A stretch of 40,292 nt of DNA, taken from assembly GCF_000003605.2 (NCBI RefSeq), contig NW_003158233.1, positions 151,795-192,086 on the forward strand, read 5' to 3'. Origin of the DNA: Saccoglossus kowalevskii. Its lineage: Eukaryota > Hemichordata > Enteropneusta > Harrimaniidae. The notes beneath the pieces were generated by a model, which ran no database searches, was not told the origin of the DNA, and was given only the letters and a program-made list of their open reading frames with translations. This document shows, piece by piece, positions 1 to 39,286 of the stretch. The position numbers and the translations under genes were made by a program. Each line of letters opens with the position of its first letter. Within the stretch, counting starts at the first letter, position 1.

Positions 1-29380
<29,380 letters not shown>

Positions 29381-29528
29381 CTGAAATTAACAATATTAAA
29401 AACATCAATCAATTTTTAAAATTACAAAATTTCCATAAAAATTATTGTAAATAAGTTTTTTATCACAAATTGCTGTGCTGGGATCATGGCAGTAATGGTA
29501 CTAAATGTATGATAACATTAATTACTAT

Positions 29529-29810
29529 ACATCTGTCACTTAAACGCCATAAGTTACAGTGTGCCGTAATTTTGCAGTCTTTTACGAGGTATTTTCATCC
29601 TACCCTATTAGGAAATGTAAATTCCAAATATGGAATGATTACACGCGTAGGCGCGTCTTCTAATGATAAAAACAAACATGGCTGCCACAAGGGTTTGGCC
29701 GGACTCCATACAAAAAAGTTTGCTGATTCTGTTCTAAACTTTTTAGATTTCAGCATTCCCATGATGTATCCTTGGTAGGAAAAGATGTATAATAATAAGG
29801 TTATACGAAG
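29529..29810 (+). repeat. Dispersed repeat R2, copy 2
   Basis: Second copy of the 20762-21055 repeat, same orientation, about 80-85% identical by eye. The 102-aa plus-strand and 77-aa minus-strand ORFs lie in it. It carries AACAAACATGGCTGCC and is followed directly by a hairpin element. Confidence 0.85.
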
Positions 29811-29932
29811 ATACCGCAAAGTATGCACTCAGACAGTAGGCTGTTGCATTGACCTTCGCTGCACGTCTGTCGATACTGCCGCTGTACTTTCTTCGTGCAT
29901 ACTTTGAGGTGTCTTCGTAATAACCTTATATT
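29787..29932. mobile_element. Inverted-repeat (hairpin) element, about 145 bp
   Basis: The left arm is TAAGGTTATACGAAGATACC-GCAAAGTATGCAC. The right arm is GTGCATACTTTGAGGTGTCT-TCGTAATAACCTTA. The interior is GC-richer (CTTCGCTGCACGTCTGTCGA). The R2 copy at 20762 has the start TAAGGTTCTTACGAA but not the rest. Confidence 0.75.
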
Positions 29933-30167
29933 ATATGGGGTGTGTAAAATTATAATTTCTATGAAACAATGATTTGATGAGAAAAATTGCAGTGAAAATA
30001 CTGTAAGCTACCAAATTTATGCTGCTACATATTTCACCATTTGATAATTTAATGGCATTTCACTAAAGTTGCTGATAGGAAGTTTCATTCTTTTCACTGA
30101 CTCTGTAAAATTTGCAAAATTTATTTTTCACAAAATTAAAGCGATGTATTTCTGCTCTGTTATAAAA

Positions 30168-30190
30168 AACAACAACAACAACAACAACAA
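30168..30190. repeat. (AAC)n microsatellite
   Basis: About seven AAC/ACA triplets in a row; the Asn-rich reading is an artefact. Confidence 0.9.
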
Positions 30191-30516
30191 TATCATATAT
30201 TATGAGCAAAATGTGTTTTCAAAAATCACCAAAATAAAGAAACAAACAGATTTTATTGATATGCTTGAATGCTACAATCGTAGATAAACAATGCTTTCCA
30301 GGCATTCTATGATTGGAGATGTGCTTTTCATATTCCAAAGAATGTGGGCTCACATATATTTTTGAAAATTATGAACGTATATATGCCGTTTGCATATATA
30401 CTCTAGATTAATTTTAAGTATTAGGATATTATTTCACATTCTGGAATGTTATATGCAATCCCATTGACATCATGATATTTGACATTCTGAACACACAGAT
30501 TGATATTTTTGTCATT

Positions 30517-30656
30517 TACTGTAAAATACTTTATTTCGCTGAAGGAATGATTCAGTGAAAATAAAATCAAGCAAATACACCTTTTTTCCTATATTTTACA
30601 TTCAACTCATCAAAAATAAATTCCATGCAAAACACACAAAATTTAATTCCAGCTAA
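30517..30656. mobile_element. MITE family 1, copy g (right end truncated)
   Basis: Begins TACTGTAAAATACTTTATTT and breaks off after AATTTAATTCCAGCTAAAA, where the AGCTCCGCT-type element begins. Confidence 0.8.
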
Positions 30657-30936
30657 AACAAGCAGCATGTCGGCAGAGATAGCTCTGCTGTTAGCAATGC
30701 ACATTTCAATTAAAGAACTGAAGAGATTATTAGAAAATGAACAATGTGTAAAGCAATTGAACTTGCGGTGTTCAACAAGAAGTCGAAAATATCACTTTTT
30801 ACCAAAAATTAAAAAAATATTCATCAAAATTATAGAATTGAAGATATCATCATGAAATGAACAAATCTGAGAGAGGTCCACATGTAGTACCTATATGTAT
30901 ATTATCAAAGCAATTGGACTTGTGGTTTTTAACAAG
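30657..30936 (+). mobile_element. AGCTCCGCT-ended element, truncated copy
   Basis: AAGCAGCATGTCGGCAGAGA-TAGCTCTGCTGTTAGCAATG, then TTTTTACCAAAAATT modules, matches the start of 11040-11806. It lacks the 3' hairpin end. It joins directly to a truncated family 1 MITE. Confidence 0.8.
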
Positions 30937-31136
30937 AAAAATTCATAGGGAGATGAATGACCTACAGATACAAAATGTAGTCATATGAGGGACAATCTGA
31001 TGAAAATCTCTTAATTCTGAATTTTTTTTATTTCGTTTTTTAACTATCCCCACACTGTGATTACCAAAACTTTAAACAAATATATAATACATGTACAATA
31101 AAAAATATGTAAAAAATAATTAAATACAATTATTTG

Positions 31137-31180
31137 AAAAAAAAAAATAATAAAAAAAAAATATATATAAAAATCCCAAA
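31137..31180. repeat. A/T-rich low-complexity run
   Basis: Long A runs with interspersed TAA and ATAT. No coding potential. Confidence 0.85.
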
Positions 31181-31216
31181 ACTATAGATTCTTTTATTAA
31201 TCAGACTGTAGGACAA

Positions 31217-31230
31217 GTAACCATAGCAAC
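31217..31230. promoter_or_regulatory. RFX X-box, canonical
   Basis: GTAACCATAGCAAC fits the RFX consensus GTNRCC-N(0-3)-RGYAAC at every position. It lies 22 bp from the doubtful exon at 31252. RFX factors drive ciliary and some neuronal genes (family knowledge); function here is inferred. Confidence 0.45.
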
Positions 31231-31251
31231 GTAATAACTGCTTCATTTTAC

Positions 31252-31292
31252 CTGGGTTATATAGGGAATGGTAAATTTCCCAGTTGTGTTAC
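31252..31292 (-). CDS. Doubtful small exon, possible GluN1 amino-terminal segment
   Basis: On the minus strand, acceptor TTATCTTTCAG precedes GT AAC ACA, and ATAACCCAG precedes donor GTAAAA. This would be a 41-nt exon (phase 1 in, phase 0 out) reading NTTGKFTIPYITQ. It resembles the GluN1 stretch TSGFYHIPVIG, and the outgoing phase fits the exon at 29380. Direct joining, however, would omit about ten residues (the SDK region) expected before IHMSF. A longer exon starting near 31346 is also open in this frame. The motif TTGKFT also recalls C1q-type domains. It could be chance. Confidence 0.22.
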
Positions 31293-31776
31293 CTGAAAGA
31301 TAACTTCCCACACGAAATGCACAGCCCCATATTTCATCTCTGAAAGAAGTGTCACCCTGCACACCTTTTCATTTCATAAAACACTGATTCTGATATTTAA
31401 TTTACAAACATTCTTCAACGAATCAAAAAAACATCAAAAGTTAACACTTATATAGCAGGTAACATTATATAAATGTCATTAAAATGCATGAGATTGTCAC
31501 CTTGGCATATAGCACAAACCCTCTAAATCCATCAATAATCCGCTATTCCTACAGTATGGCATAGTCTTCCTAATGGAGTCCATAAGAGAATAATATATAT
31601 TACTGTACTGTAAGTGTTAACATATAACGACAACCTTATTGCAAGTCGAAATCTCCATATGTTCATTGCGAAGCTAGGTGTTAACTTCACATATTTAAAT
31701 CTAAATGTATACATGTACCTACTGAGACTTCAACTGTAAAGTAACACCTGGGTCTGAATAATTAATGCATATGTAT

Positions 31777-31978
31777 TACTGTAAAATGACTAATTTTCAC
31801 TGGGTTTAAATTTCATTGATTTAGCTTTTCAGGCATATTCAATGGGTTTTCTTATCACGGTTTTATCACTTAGATAATGTTTTCTATGCTCAATTTTACA
31901 TATTCACTGGGTTTTAATTTAGCACATTTTCCAGTCAGCGAAATTAAAACCCAGTGAATAATTAACCCTTTTAAAGTA
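31777..31978. mobile_element. MITE family 2, copy 3
   Basis: Begins TACTGTAAAATGACTAATTT. Contains TTCACTGGGTTTTAATTTAG and AAATTAAAACCCAGTGAATA. The right terminus is eroded (CCCTTTTAAAGTA). Confidence 0.84.
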
Positions 31979-32694
31979 TTGTCAAACTTCAAATGATCTG
32001 GCTTAAGTTTGATATTGAATTAGCTTGCCATGAAAGACCTACCAGGGTACATGTTAATACAAATGTATCGTCAGATCATTTTTTAAAATATCTGAGAAAA
32101 ATGTAATGCATCCAAAATTGAGAATTAAATTCATTTTACAACCTCATGCAAATTTTACAACATTGATCTTATGCAGGATCATTGAAATATGACTTATTTC
32201 AACAAAAGACACATCTCTATTATTTATAGTGTATGCACTACTAATAGAACAAATACGGTATTTGCAACTTAAATTCAAAATTATGCTTATTACTATTGCA
32301 GCAAAAGTTAACAAAAGTTGATTTGGATGTTCATTGGTGACTGAATATGGCTCTAATCTGAGTATAAAATAGAACAAAGTCTTGTTAAGGGCGTGTGGTA
32401 TCTGAAGAGACAGGTACATTTTATCAAGTACATGTACCATTAGATGGAAATAAACAGTAAGATAGTGATTACATCACATTAAATCTCTCACAAATGTCTA
32501 ATTATTAAACCCATTAATGAATAGAATGCTCCACTTAAATCAAACTTAAGCGGGTCAAAGGTCGTCATTAATTTATCCTTATCTTTGATTGATCTTTTAC
32601 ATGCATTCAAGGCGGTTCAAAACCAAATTTTGTTACTGCCTGAATATGCAATGCATTGTGGGAACGTTTTTTTTATTATATACATATACAAAAC
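31979..32694 (-). other. Nothing recognised
   Basis: AT-rich sequence upstream of the recognised GluN1 exons. A 98-aa minus-strand ORF (32144-32440) shows no GluN1 or other familiar motifs. Confidence 0.4.
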
Positions 32695-32826
32695 TACTGT
32701 AAAATCTGTATTAAATAGTACAATGCAACAGAGGGGATGCGGCTTCTATTAGAGCATCTACACCTTTTTTGATTCTCAATTATTCAAAAAGATTGGGTGC
32801 GACTTCTAATACAGATTTTACGGTTC
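32695..32826. mobile_element. MITE family 3, copy 3 (internally shortened)
   Basis: Begins TACTGTAAAATCTGTATTAA, contains GTACAATGCAACAGAGGGGA, ends CTAATACAGATTTTACGGTT. It lacks the first GCGGCTTCTATT block present in copy 1. Confidence 0.85.
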
Positions 32827-33189
32827 TATCACACTGAAAACTCACTAAATTATATATATATTTATTTATGTAATTTTTTTGAAATGCTTTGACTAAGGCC
32901 TGGAAAAAAAATATGTTCCTTGCATTATGGGAATTTAGGAGTTTTTATTCTTAATTTTTCTTTGTAGGTACCATGCCTTAGAAGAAATGTTAGATGCAAC
33001 TATATTAATTTTGATTTAAAAAGGTGAGATTTTAACTGTAGATTATGGTAAACTTGTAAACTTGGTATGATTATGATTATGGTAAACTTGTTGCCATTGG
33101 TCCTTTATCAAAAAAAATGCCCAAGATGTATGTTTTTTTTAGCAGAAAGACAATAGACAATCATGGCCTAATGTTAGGATTCATAGACA

Positions 33190-33745
33190 AGCAACCTGTC
33201 GGCTGAGCTTTTAGCAATGCACATTTTAATTAAAGAACTGAAGAAAATGAACAATATGTATAGTATCAAAGCAATCAGACTTGTTGTTTTCAACAAGAAT
33301 TCGAAAATATAACTTTTTATCAAAAATATTCATCAAAATCAGATAATTGAAGAATGAAATCATCACAAAATCTGAAGGAGGTCTACCTGAGGTACTTATA
33401 TGTATAGTATCAAAGCAATTGGACTTGTGTTTTTTAACAAGAAGTCAAAAATATCACTTTTTACCAAAAAAGACAAAAATATTCATCAAAATTAGAGAAT
33501 TGAAGATATTATTACAAAATGAACAAATCTGAGAGAGGGCTACCTGTAGTACCTATATATATAATATCAAAGAAATCAGACTTGCAGTTTTTAACAAGAA
33601 GTCAAAAATATTACTTTTTACCAAATATGACAAAAATATTTATCAAAATTAGAGAATTAAAGATACCATCACGAAATGAACAAATCTGTGAAAGGTCCAC
33701 ATGTAGTACCTAGATACATAATGTCAAAGCAATCAGACTATGGAA
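33190..33745 (+). mobile_element. AGCTCCGCT-ended element, truncated copy
   Basis: AAGCAACCTGTCGGCTGAGC-TTTTAGCAATGCACATTTTA, followed by three modules with TTTTTACCAAAAAAGACAAA. It matches the left part of 11040-11806 and lacks the terminal hairpin. Two ORFs of about 60 codons across it are modules read in frame, not genes. Confidence 0.82.
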
Positions 33746-34034
33746 ACCAAGCAGTGCAAAAAATAGAAATTTCAACCATTTTCCATGAACTAACCTCAAA
33801 ATACTTGCGTTTTTTTTTGCAGAGCATTCACAACTCATGACTAAATGAGAGATCTGCACAATTAAATCATAGTGCATCAAATCATTTTAATAGTGTTTTT
33901 AAATTTAAATTAAAGTATGCCCTCAATGGCAAAAATGACAGCTGTGACATGAAGGTCACCTTTCGAGGTCATTGATTTATTAAAGTAATTTTCCACTAAA
34001 ATGAGTTTTAAAAAAATGACAGATACTAATCAAT

Positions 34035-34197
34035 TACTGTAAAATACTATATTTTCACTTGGATTTTATTTTCACTATATTCGCTGAAAGGAGGAATCAG
34101 TGAAAATACCCTTTTTTTATATTTTCACAACTCATCAAAAATAAGTGAAAATAAACTTCATACAAAAAGCTAAAATGTCTTTTCAGCAAAATTTCTT
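34035..34197. mobile_element. MITE family 1, copy h (right end truncated)
   Basis: Begins TACTGTAAAATACTATATTT. Contains TTCGCTGAAAGGAGGAATCA and ends within TGTCTTTTCAGCAAAAT. Confidence 0.78.
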
Positions 34198-34484
34198 TTT
34201 CAAGGGTTCACCAAAAAAAGAAAGGTACACTTAATGACTGTTTATGCCCTTTTATATTGTACATCAACGGAGAATAACTGAATTTTATAAGGGATGTCTT
34301 AGAGAACATGTTTTATCATAAATAAAATCATTTTTTTTGCCTGAAAATTTATATGCCACATTTTAATACTTAAAATATCAAAAAGTACATTAAAAAACAT
34401 CATTATTTACCAAATTGCAACCAACAAAATCAAAGTCTGCTCTTTTATGAAATTATCACCTCTCCCTTCCCTACCAAATGTATA

Positions 34485-34696
34485 TACAGTAAAATACTTT
34501 ATTTTCGCTTGGAATTAATTTTCACTATTTTCGCTGAATGAATGATTCAGTGAAAATAAAATCCAGCGAATATACCTTTTTATCTATATTTTACATTCAA
34601 CTTGGTAAAAATCAGTGAAAATAAATTTCATACAAAGCACCCAAAATGTTTTTTCAGTGAAAATTAATTCCAGCTAAAATAAAGTATTTTACAGTA
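34485..34696. mobile_element. MITE family 1, copy i
   Basis: Begins TACAGTAAAATACTTTATTT and ends TAAAATAAAGTATTTTACAGTA (split: TAAAATAAAG, TATTTTACAGTA). A near-complete consensus copy. Confidence 0.88.
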
Positions 34697-35300
34697 ATCT
34701 GTGACAAATTAAGACCATCTTTTTATCCAAAGTGAGAAATGAATTTTCCCGCTAAAATTATGATGCAACATATTGCAGATGTTATGTACTTTAAAAATAT
34801 TTTTTTTTATTAATTTTAGACTAAATATTCATAATTTCTCATCAGCTATAAATGTTAATAAAAAAAAATTGAAAGTGAAACTAGGGAATGATTTAATAGG
34901 CATAATTTAGTTATTTGGTTAAGCACGATTTTAGCTCTCTGGACTCTCTACTTTCTGTCAATCGATAAAATACAGAATGTATCAGAGTTTATAATATGTT
35001 TTAATGGGATGGTAAATATGGAGACAAAGACCAGTAATCAATATTTACAGAGACTTCTCTGATTTCAGAACAGAATGGATGAAAAATACAACATTTTATA
35101 CTAATATAGTGATGTAAGTAAGTCAAAAATATGTTTAAAGTGTACAAAGAGGTTGTAATTATGTGTTGTGTTGAATGTGGGTTCGATGCAATATGTGTAA
35201 AATACGCCTACACAAAATGTCTAAGCTGAACACTAAACAGTATTTGTGGATGAAATTATATTGATCTTGAATATCATCAGTAGATGAGCTCTGTGTTCTC
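34697..35300. other. Nothing recognised
   Basis: AT-rich, with long T and A runs near 34795-34870. No gene or repeat is supported. Confidence 0.4.
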
Positions 35301-35353
35301 TGGTTGCTTAGTTACCATGCATGCAAAAAGAGGAAGGGTGCACGATGTTGATT

Positions 35354-35363
35354 CACTTCCGGT
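35354..35363 (+). promoter_or_regulatory. ETS-type site upstream of the candidate plus-strand exon
   Basis: CACTTCCGGT fits the ETS-family core (CCGGAAGTG on the opposite strand), typical of CpG-poor TATA-less promoters. It is 62 nt before the ATG at 35425. Confidence 0.35.
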
Positions 35364-35424
35364 CAGTATGTCTTTTTAACGAACAATACGTAATATAAAC
35401 AGCTCTGTTCAGACCAAGTCAAAA

Positions 35425-35487
35425 ATGTTTTCTATCTTAGTATTCCTACTACGGTTAATTAACAAACTGTTTTGGGACTTCGGTCAG
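35425..35487 (+). CDS. Possible first coding exon of a plus-strand gene
   Basis: ATG is followed by 21 codons starting MFSILVFLLRLINK and ending FWDFGQ. The exon stops exactly at a consensus donor (CAG|GTAAGA) in phase 0. An ETS-type site (CACTTCCGGT) lies about 70 nt upstream, a spacing typical of TATA-less promoters. The peptide is a hydrophobic/amphipathic helix, like a signal anchor or the leader of an ARF/ARL-type GTPase, but nothing is diagnostic. I found no continuing exon downstream in the window. Gene identity is unknown. Confidence 0.25.
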
Positions 35488-36376
35488 GTAAGAGTTGATC
35501 CTCTGTGTTATGTGCATATGACTTTTACCAGACTTTTCCCCCCAACACAGTTCATTAATTAACGATAGCGGCCTTTTAGTTGTACGTAATCTAACTATTT
35601 AAACAGTTACTTGATGGTTTTGAACGCTCAGAAAATCAGTGAAATTGAATCCTGGTAATTTATTTATTATTCCAGTTGTCAGTTTAATGTTGTACAACTT
35701 GAATGGCTTCTGAAAGACCAGGATAAGACTTCAAAGAAGTGATTTGCACTGTGTCTTCACTTCTAAGAAATGTGAAACAAAATCAAAAGCATACAGCTCG
35801 CATGTGAGCTGCATGTAAGATCTTCAAATATGAGCATTTGGAATGAAATTGTAAAAATATATCACAGGAAATATGTGCTGCGTTTTGTATCCTATAAGGA
35901 AGTCTGCTCATTATTATTCAAGTCAACTCTCATTATCTGACTATCTAGCGATCACTAGATCTTTTCTAGATAATCAATAGTCCGTGGTTTAATGTAATCT
36001 GTAGATTTATAAAACTTGACAAGGAAGTAGAAATAAATTGTGAAACAAATTAGATTTAATGAGAAGCTTGGAGCATTACCAATCTTTATAATGAGATCTT
36101 AATTGCTCTGCTTCGTTCAATTCCATTTGTAAGTGTGAACAAACCTTGATGCTTTATATTTATTTCAAAATTAAGATTATTTCCAAACAAGGAGACATAT
36201 TCTCTCCATTTGTAGCCATTATATTGGTTTATTTTTAAGATAAAATATTGGGAGAATAACAAACTATCAAACTTATACTTTACCTTTACCTCCTGTATAA
36301 AAACAAGCCATGCATGGCACAGTCCCTGTTAGTTATCAAATTTAAGATATATAGTTTTGTTTATATTATAGTAATA
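35488..36376. other. No further exon recognised
   Basis: Searched for a continuation of the candidate plus-strand exon. The acceptor TTATTATTCCAG near 35675 is followed by an in-frame TAA after three codons, so it does not fit. The remainder is AT-rich. Confidence 0.4.
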
Positions 36377-36577
36377 TACTGTAGAATACTTTATTTTCGC
36401 TTGGAATTTATTTTCGCTATTTTTACTGAAGGAATGATTCTGTGAAAATAAAATCTTTTTTTTCCTATATTTCACATTAAACTCGTCAAAAATCAGTGAA
36501 AATTTATTCCATGCAAAATGCCCAAAAAGCCTTTTCAGCGAAAATTAATTCCAGCGATAATAAAATATTCCACCGTA
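36377..36577. mobile_element. MITE family 1, copy j
   Basis: Begins TACTGTAGAATACTTTATTT and ends ATAATAAAATATTCCACCGTA (split: ATAATAAAAT, ATTCCACCGTA). Confidence 0.86.
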
Positions 36578-36932
36578 GTTGAAACATAAACATGTATGGA
36601 TCCAGAAGATGATGCTTGATTATGATGATTGTTTAACATAAAAATGATTGAGATCTTGTATCTGATCATCAAACGAGTACTTGTAACTGCATTAAACATT
36701 ACAGACGCTAAATAATGGATTAAGGTCAGAAAATGAAAATGTAATTATCAATTATTTGTCAGTCCCACTGCTTGGAGCCAATCCTTGATAATCAGAGATT
36801 ACATTACTTCATTCGTGGTGCTCACAGTAAATTTCATGAAAATAAGTTAATTTTTAAGGAAAAAAAGCACAGCTGCATTAGCTATTGAAGTATAAAAGGC
36901 CGCAGTAATTACAATGTACATAGCAGCGTGGT

Positions 36933-37117
36933 TATTAATTTTCGCTGAAAAGATTTTTGGGTGTTTTGTATGGAATTTATTTTCACTGAATGTGGAAAGT
37001 TGAATGTAAAATATAGGAAAAAAGGTATAGTCGCTGGATTTTATTTTCACTGAATCGTTCCTTCAGCGAAAATAGCGAAAATGAACTCAAAGTGAAAATA
37101 AAGTATTTTATACAGTA
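36933..37117. mobile_element. MITE family 1, copy k (inverted, one end truncated)
   Basis: Starts within ATTAATTTTCGCTGAAAAGA and ends GAAAATAAAGTATTTTATAC, AGTA. The 67-aa minus-strand ORF here is an artefact of the repeat. Confidence 0.82.
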
Positions 37118-37916
37118 GTCCTATGTAGAATAATATTCACTTTAATACATACAATTCCGAAATCTGTCGATGGGTAAGTCAAATTTAATTTTATCCAATT
37201 TAGTCTCATAACAGATATTGCATGATGCTTTTATTTTATGGTTTCGAGATAACTTAATATTAAAAAATTTAATGACTGGACAACAACGCAAATTGTTACA
37301 AACATTATTCAATTACTGTATTACTGTAAGTGCATCAGAAATCAGAAACTGCATTTATTATTTCAAATGTGCATTAATAATTGAACCATCAAATCACGAA
37401 AATGCGTTGCATTGAAGTTAAATGATTTACAATATAATATTAATAATAATAATAACTTTATTCCATCTTTAGAAATACACGTTTTTATCAGTATATAGCA
37501 ATATAAAATCATTGTAGATAAGATTACGTATCATATTTTTCATTTCTAAATAAGTAGGCAATTGTGTATAAATTCTCTTACTGATTTGATAATATTTTTA
37601 TCTGTGCTTTGCAATAATTGAATGAATTTTTGGAGACTGGTTTGGATTTTAATGGGAAACATTAGTAACTGTAGTCTAATTTTTTGTATAGATTTGGGAC
37701 ATTCCATAAAAAAAGTGTACTTTATCTTCTAATTGCACATTTACCACAAATAAAATACAGTATGGGTACTGGATGTATGGGACATGTTTTTAAAAAAATT
37801 ATTGTTGTAGTTATGTAATAATGTCACATCCTCACTAAACAGTCTTTAAATCAGCTCATGCTTGTTTAGCACTGTGACTGAAATACAACATCTGACAGAA
37901 AATGTGAAACATTCGT
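37118..37916. other. Nothing recognised
   Basis: AT-rich, with a short (TAA)n run near 37438-37455. The 65-aa plus-strand ORF at 37218 has no familiar motif. Confidence 0.4.
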
Positions 37917-37932
37917 GGTTGTCATGACAACC
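37917..37932. promoter_or_regulatory. Perfect 16-bp palindrome of RFX X-box type
   Basis: GGTTGTCATGACAACC is fully palindromic and fits the relaxed X-box pattern RYYRYY-N(1-3)-RRNRAC. No gene start is recognised beside it, so its role is inferred only. Confidence 0.4.
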
Positions 37933-38329
37933 AGCATGTATACTGAAAGCCATTGGAGCGTGCACATAAATTGAACCTGGGGCTTAGAAAAAATGATGTG
38001 CATGTAGGAATTCACCCAGTCTTAGATGTCAGTGCACTATTTTGAAACTGTATGGTTATACATTGTATTGAGATCCACAATGACTACACAGAAGAACTAG
38101 CATCTGCTCTATCAGAAGTGCACTAATAAAAGTCGACAAAATCAACAAATTTTGTTTATTGTATGCTTGATCATTAAAACACAACTTATTTAGACCACTG
38201 TCATTTACGCAAGTATTCTAATTTTTCAAGTATCGAAATAAATGTACCAAAAAAAACATTAACCACAGTCCCATTATAGATAGGACATTTGCTTTTGACG
38301 TTGTACATTAGGTAACAATTATGAAGTGA

Positions 38330-38502
38330 ACATTAAAAGCGAGAGGATCGACACCTGCGCACGTGCGGGAATTGAGTTCTATGCGACGATAACAACACAC
38401 GCTAAAAATGCAAATGCTCATGTGTAGACACTTGTTTGTAAACAATGACACGCTATAGCCATCTTGCGCATGCGCAGGTGACGACTCTCCCACTTTAATT
38501 AA
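38330..38502. mobile_element. GC-ended MITE (NRF1-like ends), about 170 bp
   Basis: The left end is TTAAAAGCGAGAGGATCGAC-ACCTGCGCACGTGCGG. The right end, reversed, is TTAAAGTGGGAGAGTCGTCA-CCTGCGCATGCGC. The ends contain NRF1-like TGCGCATGCGCA. The right end resembles the termini of the elements at 4953 and 16944. Confidence 0.7.
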
Positions 38503-38668
38503 TATTTAACACATAACCTGCCGATGCAGGCAATGTACGTGTTAAGGCATTCAATCTGCGAGGATCCAAGTCTATAGAAAGTAAAGCTTGAAGGGCGGTG
38601 GAATATTCTAAACGAAACAGGCCACTGTTATTTAATGCAACCCTACTAAAATATGTATACTTTGCCAT
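38495..38668 (-). CDS. Unrecognised 57-codon ORF in a GC-richer patch
   Basis: The ORF starts at ATG (38668) after an in-frame TAA and ends at TAA (38495) at the very edge of a GC-ended inverted-repeat element. It reads MAKYTYFSRVALNNSGLF, then RLEYSTALQALLSIDLDP, then RRLNALTRTLPASAGYVL. Base composition is clearly less AT-rich than its surroundings and the residue mix is protein-like, but I know no family for it. It may be a captured or repeated fragment. The opposite strand also reads almost openly, which weakens the case. Confidence 0.2.
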   Translation of the reverse strand: MAKYTYFSRVALNNSGLFRLEYSTALQALLSIDLDPRRLNALTRTLPASAGYVLNIN

Positions 38669-38689
38669 CACCTGTTCTTAGATTAACTT

Positions 38690-39130
38690 TGATTATAAAC
38701 GCATAAACTATATTACTGGGCATTCATCTACAATGATGTACATTACGCGAGTCAGTTCAGCATGTTAGTAATATATCAAGGAGTTACAATCATATGAAAT
38801 GCAATGATATGCCGAGAAAGATCATAAAATAACACGTAACTGCCAATTTCATTGTATGTGCTTTATTGGAATAACATATGGTAACAGTATTCCATATGAT
38901 GTTTGTGATGTTCCACAGAGTTGCAGTATGTTTTTTATTGCAATACCATTGCCATCATGCCGTTATTTTTTTATTATACAAAACTACAAGCATATTAATA
39001 TTACCAGTCCATACTTCATTTTATTATACAGAGCTTAAGTTACAGTATGGTCTGCTTTCAACAGGCCATCATTTTATTATACTTTTAGTGAAAACTACAA
39101 GATACATTTTGTATCACTCACACTGTGTAC
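38690..39130. other. Nothing recognised
   Basis: AT-rich. The overlapping 60-aa and 94-aa plus-strand ORFs show no recognisable domain. Confidence 0.4.
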
Positions 39131-39139
39131 CGATTTTAA

Positions 39140-39240
39140 TGTTCATTCATTCATTCGTTTAATTATTCATATGCACATTCATTCATCCATTTATTCATTC
39201 ACTCACTCAATTATTCTTTCATTCATTCAATTACTCATAT
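39140..39240. repeat. Degenerate (ATTC)n microsatellite
   Basis: TTCATTCATTCGTTTAATTA and similar tetranucleotide runs, interrupted. Confidence 0.88.
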
Positions 39241-39286
39241 TTTCAAATCATGAAATTGTTTATCAGTATATCTCATGTGGATTTAC

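Noticed and set aside
30500-30530. Minus-strand text NDKNIN after an AG, recalling SDKNIH of fly GluN1
   Set aside because: It falls in the end of a MITE, has no suitable donor, and the next exon already starts HIHMSF.
30930-31030. Possible small exon after AAATTCAG on the minus strand (IKRFSSD)
   Set aside because: The phase does not match neighbouring exons and there is no good donor; the acceptor tract is A-rich rather than pyrimidine-rich.
33347-33713. Two similar ~60-aa plus-strand ORFs (LTRSQKYHFLP)
   Set aside because: They are consecutive modules of the AGCTCCGCT-ended element read in frame; the same text occurs in other copies with stops.
35675-35720. Second exon for the candidate plus-strand gene at TTATTATTCCAG
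   Set aside because: In the required phase the reading meets TAA after three codons.
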